A DNA stretch of 64,000 nucleotides from contig NZ_VIYJ01000006.1 in assembly GCF_008087085.1 (NCBI RefSeq), positions 1 through 64,000 of the forward strand. Direction: 5' to 3'. The translations under genes were made by a program, and so were the position numbers. Positions 33,099-45,482 of the stretch are shown in pieces. Position 1 is the stretch's first letter, and each line of letters starts with the position of its first letter. The notes under the pieces were generated by a model. It was not told the origin of the DNA. It made no database searches and worked only from the letters and a program-made list of their open reading frames with translations. Source of the DNA: Nocardioides rubriscoriae. Lineage in GTDB: Bacteria; Actinomycetota; Actinomycetes; Propionibacteriales; Nocardioidaceae.

Positions 33099-36000
33099 TT
33101 GTACCTCAAGAGCCTGACCCTCAAGGGCTTCAAGTCCTTCGCGTCGGCGACCACGCTCCAGCTCGAGCCGGGCATCACCTGCATCGTGGGGCCCAACGGC
33201 TCCGGCAAGTCCAACGTCGTCGACGCCCTGGCCTGGGTGATGGGCGAGGCGAGCGCCAAGAGCCTGCGCGGCGGCAAGATGGACGACGTCATCTTCGCCG
33301 GCACCTCCGGCCGCCCGCCGCTGGGCCGGGCCGAGGTCGTGCTCACCATCGACAACTCCGACGGCGCCCTGCCGATCGAGTACGCCGAGGTCACCATCAG
33401 CCGCACGATGTTCCGCAGCGGCGGGTCCGAGTACGCGATCAACGGCACGGGCTGCCGGCTGCTCGACGTCCAGGAGCTGCTCAGCGACTCCGGCATCGGC
33501 CGCGAGATGCACGTCATCGTCGGCCAGGGCCAGCTCGACACGATCCTGCACGCCACGCCGGAGGACCGGCGCGGCTTCATCGAGGAGGCCGCCGGCGTCC
33601 TGAAGCACCGCAAGCGCAAGGAGAAGGCGCTCCGCAAGCTCGACGCGACCGACGGCAACCTGACACGGCTCGGCGACCTGCTCCACGAGCTGCGCCGCCA
33701 GCTCAAGCCGCTGGGGCGCCAGGCCGAGGTCGCGCGGCGGGCCGCCGGCGTCCAGGCCGACTTCCGTGACGCGCGCGCCCGCCTGGCCGCCGACGACCTC
33801 GTCACCGCCCGGCAGGCCCTCGAGCAGGAGATGGCCGACGAGTCGATCCTGCTCGAGCGCCGCCAGCAGGTCGAGGCGCAGCTGGCGACCGCCCGGCAGC
33901 AGGAGGCCGAGCTCGAGGCGGCCCTGCGCGAGGACCTCCCGGCGCTGAGCCGGGCCCAGGAGACGCAGTACGCGTTGACCGGCCTGCGCGAGCGCTTCCG
34001 CGGCACCCAGGGCCTGGCCGCCGAGCGCATCCGCAACGCCGCCGGGGTCGCCGAGTCCAGTGCCGACCGCGGCAAGGACCCCGACGCCATCGAGGCCGAC
34101 GCCGAGCGGATCCGCGTGCAGGAGCAGCAGATCGCCGCCGAGGTCGAGGCCGGGCGGGTCGCGATGGAGGAGGCCGTCAAGGCCCGCCGCGCCGCCGAGG
34201 ACGCCGCGGCCGAGGAGGACCGGCGCATCGCCGCCCTCCAGCGCGCTGCCGCCGACCGCCGCGAAGGCCTGGCCCGGCTGCACGGCCAGGTCAACGCACT
34301 GCGCTCGCGCGCCACCGCCGCCGAGGACGAGCTCGGACGCCTCGCCCTGGCCCGCGAGGAGGCCATCGCCCGCGCCGAGCGCGCCCAGCACGACTTCACC
34401 GCCCTCGAGACCCGCGTGGCCGGTCTCGACGCCGGCGAGGAGGGGCTCGACGCCGAGCACGAGGCGGCGGTGTCGCTGCTCGACGACGTCGAGGAGCGGC
34501 TGGCCAAGACCCGCGCCGAGGCCCTGCAGGCCGACCGGGACCGCTCGACCCTCGCGGCCCGCAAGGACGCCCTCGAGATGGGGCTGGCCCGCAAGGACGG
34601 GGCCGGTGCCCTGCTGGCCGCCGAGCAGGAGGTCGGCGGGCTGATGGGCTCGGTCGCCGCGCTGCTCGGCGTGCGCTCGGGCTACGAGGCCGCGGTCGCG
34701 GCCGCCCTGGGTGCTGCCGCCGACGCCGTGGCGGTCACCGACCCCGCCGCGGCCGTCGCCGCGCTCACCCACCTCAAGAGCGGCGACCTGGGCCGCGCGG
34801 GCCTGCTGCTCGCGGCCCCGGCCGGCACCCCCGAGCCCGACCGGTCCGACTGGCCCGCGCTGCCGGGCCACGCGACGTACGCGCTCGACCTGCTCGAGTG
34901 CCCCGACCGGCTGCGCCCCGCCCTCGCGCGGCTCCTCGAGCGGGCCGCGGTCGTCGACGACCTCGACGCCGCGCAGGCGCTGGTCACCGACCTGCCCACC
35001 GTCGTCGCGGTCACCCGCGACGGCGACCTGCTCGGCGTCCACCTGGCCGCCGGCGGGTCCCACGCCCAGCAGAGCCTGATCGAGATCCAGGGCGCCGTCG
35101 ACGAGGCCGCCGAGGCGCTGCTCGAGGCCACCGCGGCCGGCGAGCGTCTCGGCTTCGACCTCAGCCGGCTCGAGGCCGAGCGGCTCGAGGCGCACAAGCG
35201 CGTCGACGTGGCGCTGGCCAAGCTGCACGAGTCCGACGCCACGCTCGCCGCCGTCGCCGAGGAGCTCGGCCAGTACGGCTCCCAGGCCCGCGCCGCCAAG
35301 GGCGAGGCCGAGCGGCTGGCCGCCGCCATCGCCAAGGCCGAGGCCGCGCGCGACCAGGCCGTCGCGGGACTCGCCGAGCTCGAGCAGCGGCTCGAGGCGG
35401 CCGAGCGGTCCGGCGCCGACGGGCTCGATGCCGGCGCCGAGCCCGACACCACCGAGCGCGCGCGCCTGGTCGAGGCCGCCAAGGCCGCCCGCCAGGGCGA
35501 GATGGACGCCCGGCTCGCGCTGCGCACCGCCGAGGAGCGCGCCCGCGCGATTCACGGCCGGGTCGACGGCCTGCTGCGCCAGGCCCGCCAGGAGCGCGAG
35601 GCCCGTGCCAAGGCCGCCGAGCGCCGTGAGCGGCTCATGCGCGAGGGGGCGGTCGCCGAGGCGGTCGCCGTCGCAGCGTCCTACACGCTCGCGCGCCTCG
35701 AGGTCGCGATCCACGAGGCGACCCAGGCCCGTCAGCAGGTCGAGCAGGCCCGCAGCGGACGCGAGCGTGCGCTGCTCGACGTCCGCGCCACCCTGCGCGA
35801 CCTCACGAAGCAGCACGACGAGCTCGTCAACTCGGTCCACCGCGACGAGATGGCCCGCACCCAGCAGAAGATGCGCATCGAGCAGCTCGAGGAGCGGGTG
35901 CTCGACGAGCTCGGGCTCGACCCCGACGGCCTGGTCGCCGAGTTCGGCCCCGACCAGCCGGTGCCGCCCCCGGCCTCCCTGGAGCTGCCCGAGGGGGCGG

Positions 36001-36686
36001 CGGCACCCGAGCCCACGCCGTACGTCCGCGAGGAGCAGCAGAAACGGCTGCGCACCGCCGAGCGCCAGCTGCGCGAGCTCGGCAAGGTCAACCCGCTGGC
36101 GCTCGAGGAGTTCTCCGCGATGGAGGAGCGCCACAAGTTCCTCACCGAGCAGCTCGAGGACCTCAAGTCGACCCGCAAGGACCTGCTCGACATCGTCAAA
36201 GAGGTCGACAACCGCGTCGAGCAGGTCTTCACCGAGGCCTACGCCGACGTCGAGAAGGCCTTCGACGCGACCTTCGCGCGGCTCTTCCCCGGCGGCGAGG
36301 GCCGGCTCGTGCTCACCGACCCCGACAACATGCTGACCACGGGCATCGAGGTCGAGGCCCGCCCGCCCGGCAAGAAGGTCAAGCGGCTCTCGCTGCTGTC
36401 CGGTGGCGAGCGGTCCCTGGTCGCGGTGGCCTTCCTCGTCGCGCTGTTCAAGGCCCGGCCGTCGCCGTTCTACATCCTCGACGAGGTCGAGGCCGCGCTC
36501 GACGACACCAACCTCGGACGGCTGCTGCAGATCTACGAGGAGCTGCGCGAGAGCTCGCAGCTGCTCGTCATCACCCACCAGAAGCGCACGATGGAGGTCG
36601 GTGACGCCCTCTACGGCGTCACGATGCGCGGCGACGGCGTCTCGACCGTCATCAGCCAGCGCCTGCGCGAGACCGAGAGCCCCTGA
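33099..36686 (+). CDS. smc: Chromosome segregation protein SMC
   Basis: A 1195-residue condensin ATPase that organises the chromosome with ScpA/ScpB. The head begins (M)YLKSLTLKGFKSFASATTL with Walker A GPNGSGKSNVVDALAWVMGE. Long Ala/Glu/Arg-rich coiled coils flank a hinge (about residues 515-650). The C-terminal head has the signature LLSGGERSLVAVAF and Walker B YILDEVEAALDDTN. The start is a TTG at 33099, with GGAG about 7 bases upstream; it reads straight into the family N-terminus. The upstream 242 bases (32857-33098) hold the divergent promoters, with a possible -10 TAGGGT at about 33024. The next gene overlaps by one base. Confidence 0.97.
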   Translation: MYLKSLTLKGFKSFASATTLQLEPGITCIVGPNGSGKSNVVDALAWVMGEASAKSLRGGKMDDVIFAGTSGRPPLGRAEVVLTIDNSDGALPIEYAEVTISRTMFRSGGSEYAINGTGCRLLDVQELLSDSGIGREMHVIVGQGQLDTILHATPEDRRGFIEEAAGVLKHRKRKEKALRKLDATDGNLTRLGDLLHELRRQLKPLGRQAEVARRAAGVQADFRDARARLAADDLVTARQALEQEMADESILLERRQQVEAQLATARQQEAELEAALREDLPALSRAQETQYALTGLRERFRGTQGLAAERIRNAAGVAESSADRGKDPDAIEADAERIRVQEQQIAAEVEAGRVAMEEAVKARRAAEDAAAEEDRRIAALQRAAADRREGLARLHGQVNALRSRATAAEDELGRLALAREEAIARAERAQHDFTALETRVAGLDAGEEGLDAEHEAAVSLLDDVEERLAKTRAEALQADRDRSTLAARKDALEMGLARKDGAGALLAAEQEVGGLMGSVAALLGVRSGYEAAVAAALGAAADAVAVTDPAAAVAALTHLKSGDLGRAGLLLAAPAGTPEPDRSDWPALPGHATYALDLLECPDRLRPALARLLERAAVVDDLDAAQALVTDLPTVVAVTRDGDLLGVHLAAGGSHAQQSLIEIQGAVDEAAEALLEATAAGERLGFDLSRLEAERLEAHKRVDVALAKLHESDATLAAVAEELGQYGSQARAAKGEAERLAAAIAKAEAARDQAVAGLAELEQRLEAAERSGADGLDAGAEPDTTERARLVEAAKAARQGEMDARLALRTAEERARAIHGRVDGLLRQARQEREARAKAAERRERLMREGAVAEAVAVAASYTLARLEVAIHEATQARQQVEQARSGRERALLDVRATLRDLTKQHDELVNSVHRDEMARTQQKMRIEQLEERVLDELGLDPDGLVAEFGPDQPVPPPASLELPEGAAAPEPTPYVREEQQKRLRTAERQLRELGKVNPLALEEFSAMEERHKFLTEQLEDLKSTRKDLLDIVKEVDNRVEQVFTEAYADVEKAFDATFARLFPGGEGRLVLTDPDNMLTTGIEVEARPPGKKVKRLSLLSGGERSLVAVAFLVALFKARPSPFYILDEVEAALDDTNLGRLLQIYEELRESSQLLVITHQKRTMEVGDALYGVTMRGDGVSTVISQRLRETESP

Positions 36687-37144
36687 TGCCTGCTGCACGA
36701 CCCACCCGGGCCGACTACGTCGCCTGGCGCACCGCCACCACGCGCTGGAGCGACGACGACGTCTACGGCCACATGAACAACGCCCGCTACTTCGACCTCA
36801 TCGACACTGCGGTCAACGTCCACCTCGCCGAGGCCACCGGCACCGACATCCGCCTGCTGCCCGCCGTGGGGCTCGTCGCCGAGGTCTCGTGCCGCTACTT
36901 CGCCGAGATGGGCTACCCCGGCGACGTCGAGATGGGGCTGGTGGTCGACAAGGTCGGCACCTCCTCGGTCGTCTACCGCATCGGTCTCTTCCAGGGCGAC
37001 GGCGACGAGGCCCGCGCCGAGGGGCGCTTCGTGCACGTCTACGTCGACAACAGCGGCGGCGACGGCGGTCCGCGGGGCGTCACGCCCGTGCCCGACGTCG
37101 TACGCGCCGCGGTGCTGCCGCTGCTGCGGGAGCCCGCCCCGTGA
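36686..37144 (+). CDS. Hotdog-fold acyl-CoA thioesterase
   Basis: A 152-residue 4HBT-type thioesterase: TRWSDDDVYGHMNNARYFDLIDTAVN has the catalytic Asp in the DxxGHMNN motif, and EVSCRYFAEMGYPGDVEMGL forms the core strands. It would release fatty acid or another acid from CoA; the substrate is unknown. The ATG overlaps the smc stop (TGATG), so it is translationally coupled to smc. The downstream methyltransferase overlaps its stop. Confidence 0.88.
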   Translation: MPAARPTRADYVAWRTATTRWSDDDVYGHMNNARYFDLIDTAVNVHLAEATGTDIRLLPAVGLVAEVSCRYFAEMGYPGDVEMGLVVDKVGTSSVVYRIGLFQGDGDEARAEGRFVHVYVDNSGGDGGPRGVTPVPDVVRAAVLPLLREPAP

Positions 37145-37986
37145 CCCGCCCCGTGAGCGCGCCCGCCATCGCGGCGACCCGCGGGCGCTACTGCCCGTGC
37201 TGCGACCGCCACCTGCGCGAGGGCTTCCTGCCCGGCCCCGACGGTCGGCCCGACGCCTCCTGCCCCAGGTGCAGGTCGCTGGAGCGCCACCGGTTCTTCG
37301 CGATCCTGCTGGGCGCGCTGCGTCCGCAGATCGGCCGCGTCGGCACCCTCCTCGACATCGCGCCGGCGCCCCAGGCGCGGGCGCGGCTGCTCGAGCTCGA
37401 GCCCGACCACTACGTGCGCTTCGACCTGCGACCCGGTCGCGGCGTCGACCTGCGTGGCGACATCACCGCGATGCCGCTGCGCGACCGGTGCGTCGACCTG
37501 CTCGTCTGCTACCACGTGCTCGAGCACATCGTCGACGACCGGGCCGCGATCGCCGAGATCGGTCGCGTGCTGGCCGCCGACGGCCTCGGCATCCTCCAGG
37601 TGCCGTGGCGCCCCGGCACCGTCACCGACGAGGACCCCGACGCCCCGGAGGAGGAGCGCATCCGCCGCTTCGGCCTGGCCGACCACGTGCGCTACTACGG
37701 CGACGACGTCGAGGACCGCCTCGTCGCCGGTGGGCTCGACGTCACCCGGGTGACCCCCGCCGACTATGTCGGCGCCGAGGCCAACGCCTGGATGGGCCTG
37801 GGGGAGGACCAGTCGGTGTGGCTGGTGCGTCCCGCGTCGTCGCCGGGGGGCGCGAGCCGCTGGACGATCCCGACCACCAGCCCGCTGACCACCACCCTCG
37901 ACTCGCTGGTCGCCGAGCTGGCCAAGGTGCGCGCCGAGCGCCAGGACGCCCGCCGCGCACTGCGCCAGGCCTCGGCTCCCCGCTGA
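37141..37986 (+). CDS. SAM-dependent methyltransferase with N-terminal zinc ribbon
   Basis: A 281-residue protein. Residues about 18-50 carry CPCCDRH and CPRCRSLERHRF, a zinc-ribbon pair. Then follows a class I methyltransferase: TLLDIAPAPQARARLLEL, the DxRxD region FDLRPGRGVDLRGDIT, and LLVCYHVLEHIVDDRAAIAEIGRVLA. The C-terminal 45 residues are a short coiled coil. Similar zinc-ribbon methyltransferases act on glycans or unknown substrates; nothing here defines the target. The GTG at 37141 overlaps the thioesterase stop (GTGA); GTG 37153 is an alternative. It is the last gene of the smc operon before a hairpin. Confidence 0.82.
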   Translation: MTRPVSAPAIAATRGRYCPCCDRHLREGFLPGPDGRPDASCPRCRSLERHRFFAILLGALRPQIGRVGTLLDIAPAPQARARLLELEPDHYVRFDLRPGRGVDLRGDITAMPLRDRCVDLLVCYHVLEHIVDDRAAIAEIGRVLAADGLGILQVPWRPGTVTDEDPDAPEEERIRRFGLADHVRYYGDDVEDRLVAGGLDVTRVTPADYVGAEANAWMGLGEDQSVWLVRPASSPGGASRWTIPTTSPLTTTLDSLVAELAKVRAERQDARRALRQASAPR

Positions 37987-38010
37987 CCCGTCGCGTCTAC
38001 GCGACGGGTC
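37985..38010 (+). terminator. Hairpin terminator after the methyltransferase
   Basis: GACCCGTCGCG (37985-37995) and CGCGACGGGTC (38000-38010) pair perfectly over 11 bp with a TCTA loop, starting at the stop codon. The following bases are not U-rich. Confidence 0.7.
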
Positions 38011-38059
38011 GGCGTCGATGTGGGGCTCGTGGTGCGCGTGTGCCACGGTGGGATGTCAA

Positions 38060-38083
38060 ACCGCTGAACCGCTGAACCGCTGA
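38060..38083. repeat. 8-bp tandem repeat x3
   Basis: ACCGCTGA is repeated three times without spacer (38060-38067, 38068-38075, 38076-38083) and followed by ACCCC. It lies in the leader of the small membrane protein, just before its ribosome site. Confidence 0.8.
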
Positions 38084-38111
38084 ACCCCGACTCGGAGGAG
38101 TGCCCGCTCTC

Positions 38112-38345
38112 GTGGCCCCAGTCCTGATCTTCATGCTCGTCGTGGTCGGCGTCGCCGTCCTGGCCCTGGTCTACGCCGCGTTCCCGCACCGCGGCGAGCC
38201 CGTTCCCGGAGCACCGTGGATCGGCGACCTCCTGGAGCGGGCGGCCGACGCCGTACCGACGATCGAGGACGGTGACCTCGACCCGGCACGGGTCGGCGAC
38301 GACGACCGGCCCTCCCGGCGCTCGCCGCACGACCCGGCTGGTTAA
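38112..38345 (+). CDS. Small membrane protein (77 aa), unknown
   Basis: One N-terminal transmembrane helix (VLIFMLVVVGVAVLALVYAAF) followed by a short acidic/polar cytoplasmic-type tail rich in Asp and Pro (GDLLERAADAVPTIEDGD). No known family is recognised. CGGAGGAG at 38092-38099 is too close to GTG 38100, so GTG 38112 is preferred. ftsY begins 10 bases after its stop, so the two may be co-transcribed. Confidence 0.6.
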   Translation: MAPVLIFMLVVVGVAVLALVYAAFPHRGEPVPGAPWIGDLLERAADAVPTIEDGDLDPARVGDDDRPSRRSPHDPAG

Positions 38346-38354
38346 GTAGCACCC

Positions 38355-39494
38355 ATGGAGTGGCTCTACCTTGTCATCGGCATCGCGGTCCTGCTCGTCG
38401 CCGCGGTGGTCGGCCTCGTCACGACCCGCGGTCGTCGTACGCCGCCGTCGGTGCCGCCGGGCGGTGGCACCGACGTCCTCGAGGCGCCCCCGGTCCAGGC
38501 ACCGCTGGTCGAGACGCCGCTGGTCGAGCCGCCGCTGGTCGAGCCGCCGGTCGAGGCCCCGGTCCGCGAGAAGCCCGAGAGCACGAAGTCGCGGCTGGTC
38601 CGGCTGCGCGAGCGCCTCGCGGGCTCGCAGGGCGGATTCGGGCGCGGGCTGCTCGCGCTGCTGAGCCGTGACCGCCTCGACGAGGACACCTGGGAGTCGA
38701 TCGAGGACCTCCTGCTCACCGCCGACATCGGCGTCGCGCCCACCCAGCAGGTCGTCGACAACCTGCGCACCCGGCTCCGGGTCGACGGCTCCGAGGCCGG
38801 CGACCCCCGCGCGGTGCTGCGCGACGAGCTGATCACCCTGGTCGACCCGACGATGGACCGCCGCCTGAAGGTCAGCGGCGTCGACGGCAAGCCCGGCGTC
38901 GTCCTCGTGGTCGGCGTCAACGGTGCCGGCAAGACCACGACCGTCGGCAAGATCGCCCGGATCCTGGTCGCCGAGGACCGCAGCGTCACCCTCGGGGCGG
39001 CCGACACGTTCCGTGCCGCCGCCGTCGACCAGCTCGCCACGTGGGGAGAGCGCGTCGGCGTCGAGGTGATCCGCGGGGCGGAGGGCACCGACCCGGCCAG
39101 CGTCGCCTTCGAGGCCGTCAAGCACGGTGTCGACGCCGGTGTCGACACCGTCATCGTCGACACCGCCGGCCGGCTGCAGAACAAGCAGGGCCTGATGGAC
39201 GAGCTCGGCAAGGTCAAGCGCGTCATCGAGAAGCAGGCCGAGGTCACCGAGGTGCTGCTGGTCCTCGACGCGACCACCGGCCAGAACGGCCTCATCCAGG
39301 CCCGCGTCTTCCGCGAGGTCGTCGACGTCACCGGCATCGTGCTCACCAAGCTCGACGGCTCGGCCAAGGGCGGCATCGTGGTCGCCGTCCAGCGTGAGCT
39401 GGGGGTACCGGTCAAGCTCGTGGGTCTCGGTGAGGGGCCCGACGACCTGGCGCCGTTCGACGCGGCCGCGTTCGTCGACGCGCTGCTGGGCTGA
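38355..39494 (+). CDS. ftsY: Signal recognition particle receptor FtsY
   Basis: A 379-residue SRP GTPase receptor that docks SRP-bound ribosomes at the membrane. An N-terminal transmembrane helix (WLYLVIGIAVLLVAAVVGLV) replaces the amphipathic anchor of E. coli. A Pro/Val/Glu linker of tandem PLVE repeats follows, then the NG domain: VVGVNGAGKTTTVGKIA, ADTFRAAAVDQLA, DTAGRLQNKQ, LTKLDGSAKGG. The linker repeats (LVEPPLVEPPVEAP) are unusual but in frame. The partner gene ffh lies 6 kb downstream. Confidence 0.97.
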   Translation: MEWLYLVIGIAVLLVAAVVGLVTTRGRRTPPSVPPGGGTDVLEAPPVQAPLVETPLVEPPLVEPPVEAPVREKPESTKSRLVRLRERLAGSQGGFGRGLLALLSRDRLDEDTWESIEDLLLTADIGVAPTQQVVDNLRTRLRVDGSEAGDPRAVLRDELITLVDPTMDRRLKVSGVDGKPGVVLVVGVNGAGKTTTVGKIARILVAEDRSVTLGAADTFRAAAVDQLATWGERVGVEVIRGAEGTDPASVAFEAVKHGVDAGVDTVIVDTAGRLQNKQGLMDELGKVKRVIEKQAEVTEVLLVLDATTGQNGLIQARVFREVVDVTGIVLTKLDGSAKGGIVVAVQRELGVPVKLVGLGEGPDDLAPFDAAAFVDALLG

Positions 39495-39553
39495 GGCCGC
39501 GGCGCCGGATCTCGGGCGGTCGCGCCGGAAGATCTTCGACGCCGGGCTGGTGT

Positions 39554-39600
39554 GAAACGTCCACGAAACACGTGGGCCGAACTCGTTTCCTGAGCGAAAC
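39554..39600. promoter_or_regulatory. GlnR-like boxes upstream of the first amtB
   Basis: Two box pairs fit the actinobacterial GlnR pattern gTnAC-n6-GaAAC: GAAAC-n6-GAAAC (39554-39558 and 39565-39569) and GTTTC-n6-GAAAC (39585-39589 and 39596-39600). A further GAAAC lies at 39618. GlnR activates ammonium uptake genes under nitrogen limitation. The leader from 39495 to 39721 holds no gene. Confidence 0.5.
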
Positions 39601-39721
39601 ACAGTGAGGTCTGCCTCGAAACCTCCTCCGACCAGGGTTTCCTCCACTGGGACAGGGGTCGACGCGCGACATCGTGGTCGCGTCCGGCGGCTCCTTCTGT
39701 GGATCGCACTTTGGAGGTTCT

Positions 39722-41433
<1,712 letters not shown>

Positions 41434-41451
41434 GAGCAGCAGCTGTCGTGG

Positions 41452-41487
41452 ACGCCCCGGTCGTCGTGAGACGGCCGGGGCGTTTAC
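41452..41487 (+). terminator. Terminator after first amtB-glnK pair
   Basis: A 14-bp stem (41452-41465 with 41470-41483, one G-U pair, loop GTGA) followed by TTAC. It separates the first pair from the second, so the second pair needs its own promoter. Confidence 0.75.
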
Positions 41488-41498
41488 ACGCGCGAAAC
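41483..41498. promoter_or_regulatory. GlnR-like box upstream of the second amtB
   Basis: TTTAC-n6-GAAAC (41483-41487 and 41494-41498) matches the gTnAC-n6-GaAAC pattern at nine of the ten specified bases, counting n as free. It overlaps the end of the preceding terminator and lies 25 bases before the ATG of copy 2. Confidence 0.5.
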
Positions 41499-41522
41499 AT
41501 TCGGCCCGGAGGCTGGTGACCC

Positions 41523-43201
<1,679 letters not shown>

Positions 43202-43234
43202 CACCCCCACCTCCCGACAGGAGCAACGCCCGGA

Positions 43235-45469
43235 GTGACCGCCGCCGAGCGCGCCCAGCGCACCACTGACGCCGACGCTCTCTGCTCCTCGGCGTTCGAC
43301 ACGTGCGGCGGCCCCGACGTCGGCGTCGCCCTGGTGGCGGTCGGCGGCTACGGGCGCGCCGAGCTGGCGCCGTACTCCGACCTCGACGTCGTGCTCGTCC
43401 ACGACGAGGACGTCGAGCTCGGAGCTCTCGCAGAGCAGCTGTGGTACCCGCTGTGGGACTCCGGTGCCCGCCTCGACCACTCGGTGCGCTCGCTGCCCGA
43501 GATGCTGGCCGCGGCCGACGCCGACCACCGGGTCGCCTCGGGGCTGCTCGACGTACGGCACGTGGCCGGCGACCCCAACCTGACCCTGCGCCTGCGCACG
43601 ACGATGCTGGCCCACTGGCGCCGCGGGGCGCGCGAGCGCCTGCCCGAGATCCACGCCGCCTCGCAGTCGCGTCACCGGCTGATGGGCGAGCTCGCCCACC
43701 TGTCGGTGCCCGACCTCAAGGAGGCCGAGGGCGGGCTGCGCGACGCCACGACGCTGCGCGGCCTGGTCGCGACCTGGTTGGTCGACGTCCCCCACACCGA
43801 GCTCGAGCACAGCCGCCAGGTGCTGCTCGACGTCCGTGACCTGGTCCACGGCATCGCGGGTCGGGCGACCGACCGCGTGTCGCCCGAGATGTGGCCCGAC
43901 CTCGCCGCCGCCCTCGGGCTCGCCGACGTGCCCGGCCCCGAGGGGCGCGCGGCGCAGGTGCTGGTGCGGGAGGCCGGACGCCGCATCACCCACCTGACCC
44001 GGCTCGCCTGGCGACGGGTCGACGGCGTGCTGTCGGCGCCGGCCTCGCCCACGCAGGCCCGGCGGCCGGTGCTCGAGCCGCTGGCCCCCGGCGTCGCGCT
44101 GTCGAAGGGCGAGGTCGTGCTCGACCGGGCCGCCGATCCCGCACGCGACCCGTTGCTGCTGCTGCGCGCCGCCACGGCGGCCGCCGAGAACGGCGTGGCC
44201 CTGGCGCCCCCCACCGCAGCCCGCCTGGCGCGCGAGTGCGCCCCGCTGCCCGACCCGTGGCCGGAGGAGGCGCGGCGCCTGCTGGTGCGGCTGCTGGCCT
44301 CGGGCCGCGGGCTGCTCGAGGTGTGGGAGACCCTCGAGGAGACCGGGGCCCTCGGCACCCTGCTGCCCGAGTGGGAGCGGGTCCGGATGCTGCCCCACGC
44401 CTCGGTGATCCACCGCTTCACCGTCGACCGGCACGTGGTCGAGACCTGCATCGAGGCCTCGGCGCTGATCCGCTCCGTGGCCCGCCCCGACGTCCTCGTC
44501 GTGGCCGCGCTGCTCCACGACATCGGCAAGGGGGGGCTGACCGAGCACAGCGTCGCCGGCGAGCCGATCGCCCGGGCGGTCGCCACCCGGATGGGCTTCG
44601 ACGCCGAGGAAGTCGACCTGGTCGCGCTCCTGGTGCGCTGGCACCTGCTGCTCGCCGAGACCGCCACCACCCGCGACCCCGACGACCCGGCCACCGTCGA
44701 GCTGGTCACCTCACGGGTGCCGAGCACCGAGGCCCTGTCGCTGCTGAGCGCCCTGACCGAGGCCGACGCCAGGGCCACCTCGCCCAAGGCCTGGACCTCG
44801 TGGCGCGCCGGGCTCGTGGTCGACCTGGCCCGCCGCGCGCACGCCGCCCTCGACTCCGGGGTCGCCCTGCCGCCGATCGTCACCGACGACGTGCCGGTGC
44901 CGGCCGCCCTGCGGTCCGACTCCGTCGCGATCGAGGTCGAACGGCTCGAGGACGGCAGCCGGGTCACCACCATCGCCCACGACCGGGTCGGGCTGCTCGC
45001 GGACTTCGCCGCCATGTTCGCGCTGCAGCGGGTGCCCGTGCGGGCCGCGCGGGTCTGGGCCCAGGGCGACCACGGCGTGTCGGTGTGGGAGGTCGCCTCC
45101 GACGAGGTCGACGCTGCCATCCTGCGCACCAAGTACGACGCCATCGTCGGCGGCCGGCTCGACCCCGGCACCCGGTTCGCCGCGGCCGCGCCGGCCGACG
45201 GGCTGGCCCCGAGCGTCGTCGTACGCCCCGAGGCCAGTGAGCAGGCCACCGTGCTCGAGGTCCGCGCCGCCGACCGACCCGGCGTCGTCTACCTCGTGTG
45301 CGCCGCGCTCGCCGGCCTCGACGTCGCCGTGCGCTCCGCCCACGTCGACACCCTCGGCCCGCAGGCCGTCGACGTGTTCTACCTGCAGGAGCCCTCGGCC
45401 GGCGCGCTCTCCGAGACGCGGGCCGCCCAGGCCGCGCACGCCGTACGCGCGGCGCTCACGGCGTCCTGA
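43235..45469 (+). CDS. glnD: [Protein-PII] nucleotidyltransferase GlnD
   Basis: A 744-residue bifunctional enzyme that modifies GlnK at Tyr51 and reverses this. The N-terminal nucleotidyltransferase has VGGYGRAELAPYSDLDVVLV. The PII-uridylyltransferase helical region follows, and then the HD domain (HRFTVDRHVVET, ALLHDIGKGGLTEHS). Two C-terminal ACT domains (TIAHDRVGLLADFAAMFALQ; EVRAADRPGVVYLVCAALAG) sense glutamine. It is shorter than E. coli GlnD but all parts are present. GTG at 43235. Substrates are the two GlnK proteins encoded just upstream. Confidence 0.95.
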   Translation: MTAAERAQRTTDADALCSSAFDTCGGPDVGVALVAVGGYGRAELAPYSDLDVVLVHDEDVELGALAEQLWYPLWDSGARLDHSVRSLPEMLAAADADHRVASGLLDVRHVAGDPNLTLRLRTTMLAHWRRGARERLPEIHAASQSRHRLMGELAHLSVPDLKEAEGGLRDATTLRGLVATWLVDVPHTELEHSRQVLLDVRDLVHGIAGRATDRVSPEMWPDLAAALGLADVPGPEGRAAQVLVREAGRRITHLTRLAWRRVDGVLSAPASPTQARRPVLEPLAPGVALSKGEVVLDRAADPARDPLLLLRAATAAAENGVALAPPTAARLARECAPLPDPWPEEARRLLVRLLASGRGLLEVWETLEETGALGTLLPEWERVRMLPHASVIHRFTVDRHVVETCIEASALIRSVARPDVLVVAALLHDIGKGGLTEHSVAGEPIARAVATRMGFDAEEVDLVALLVRWHLLLAETATTRDPDDPATVELVTSRVPSTEALSLLSALTEADARATSPKAWTSWRAGLVVDLARRAHAALDSGVALPPIVTDDVPVPAALRSDSVAIEVERLEDGSRVTTIAHDRVGLLADFAAMFALQRVPVRAARVWAQGDHGVSVWEVASDEVDAAILRTKYDAIVGGRLDPGTRFAAAAPADGLAPSVVVRPEASEQATVLEVRAADRPGVVYLVCAALAGLDVAVRSAHVDTLGPQAVDVFYLQEPSAGALSETRAAQAAHAVRAALTAS

Positions 45470-45482
45470 CGCGGCGGCGCGC

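Noticed and set aside
28696..33117. A 1473-codon plus-strand open frame opposite the N-terminal part of the RTX gene
   Set aside because: High-GC antisense frame without motifs; it also runs through the smc promoter region.
33054..36698. Long minus-strand frame over smc
   Set aside because: Antisense shadow of a certain gene; Leu/Gly/Val/Asp-rich with no family match.
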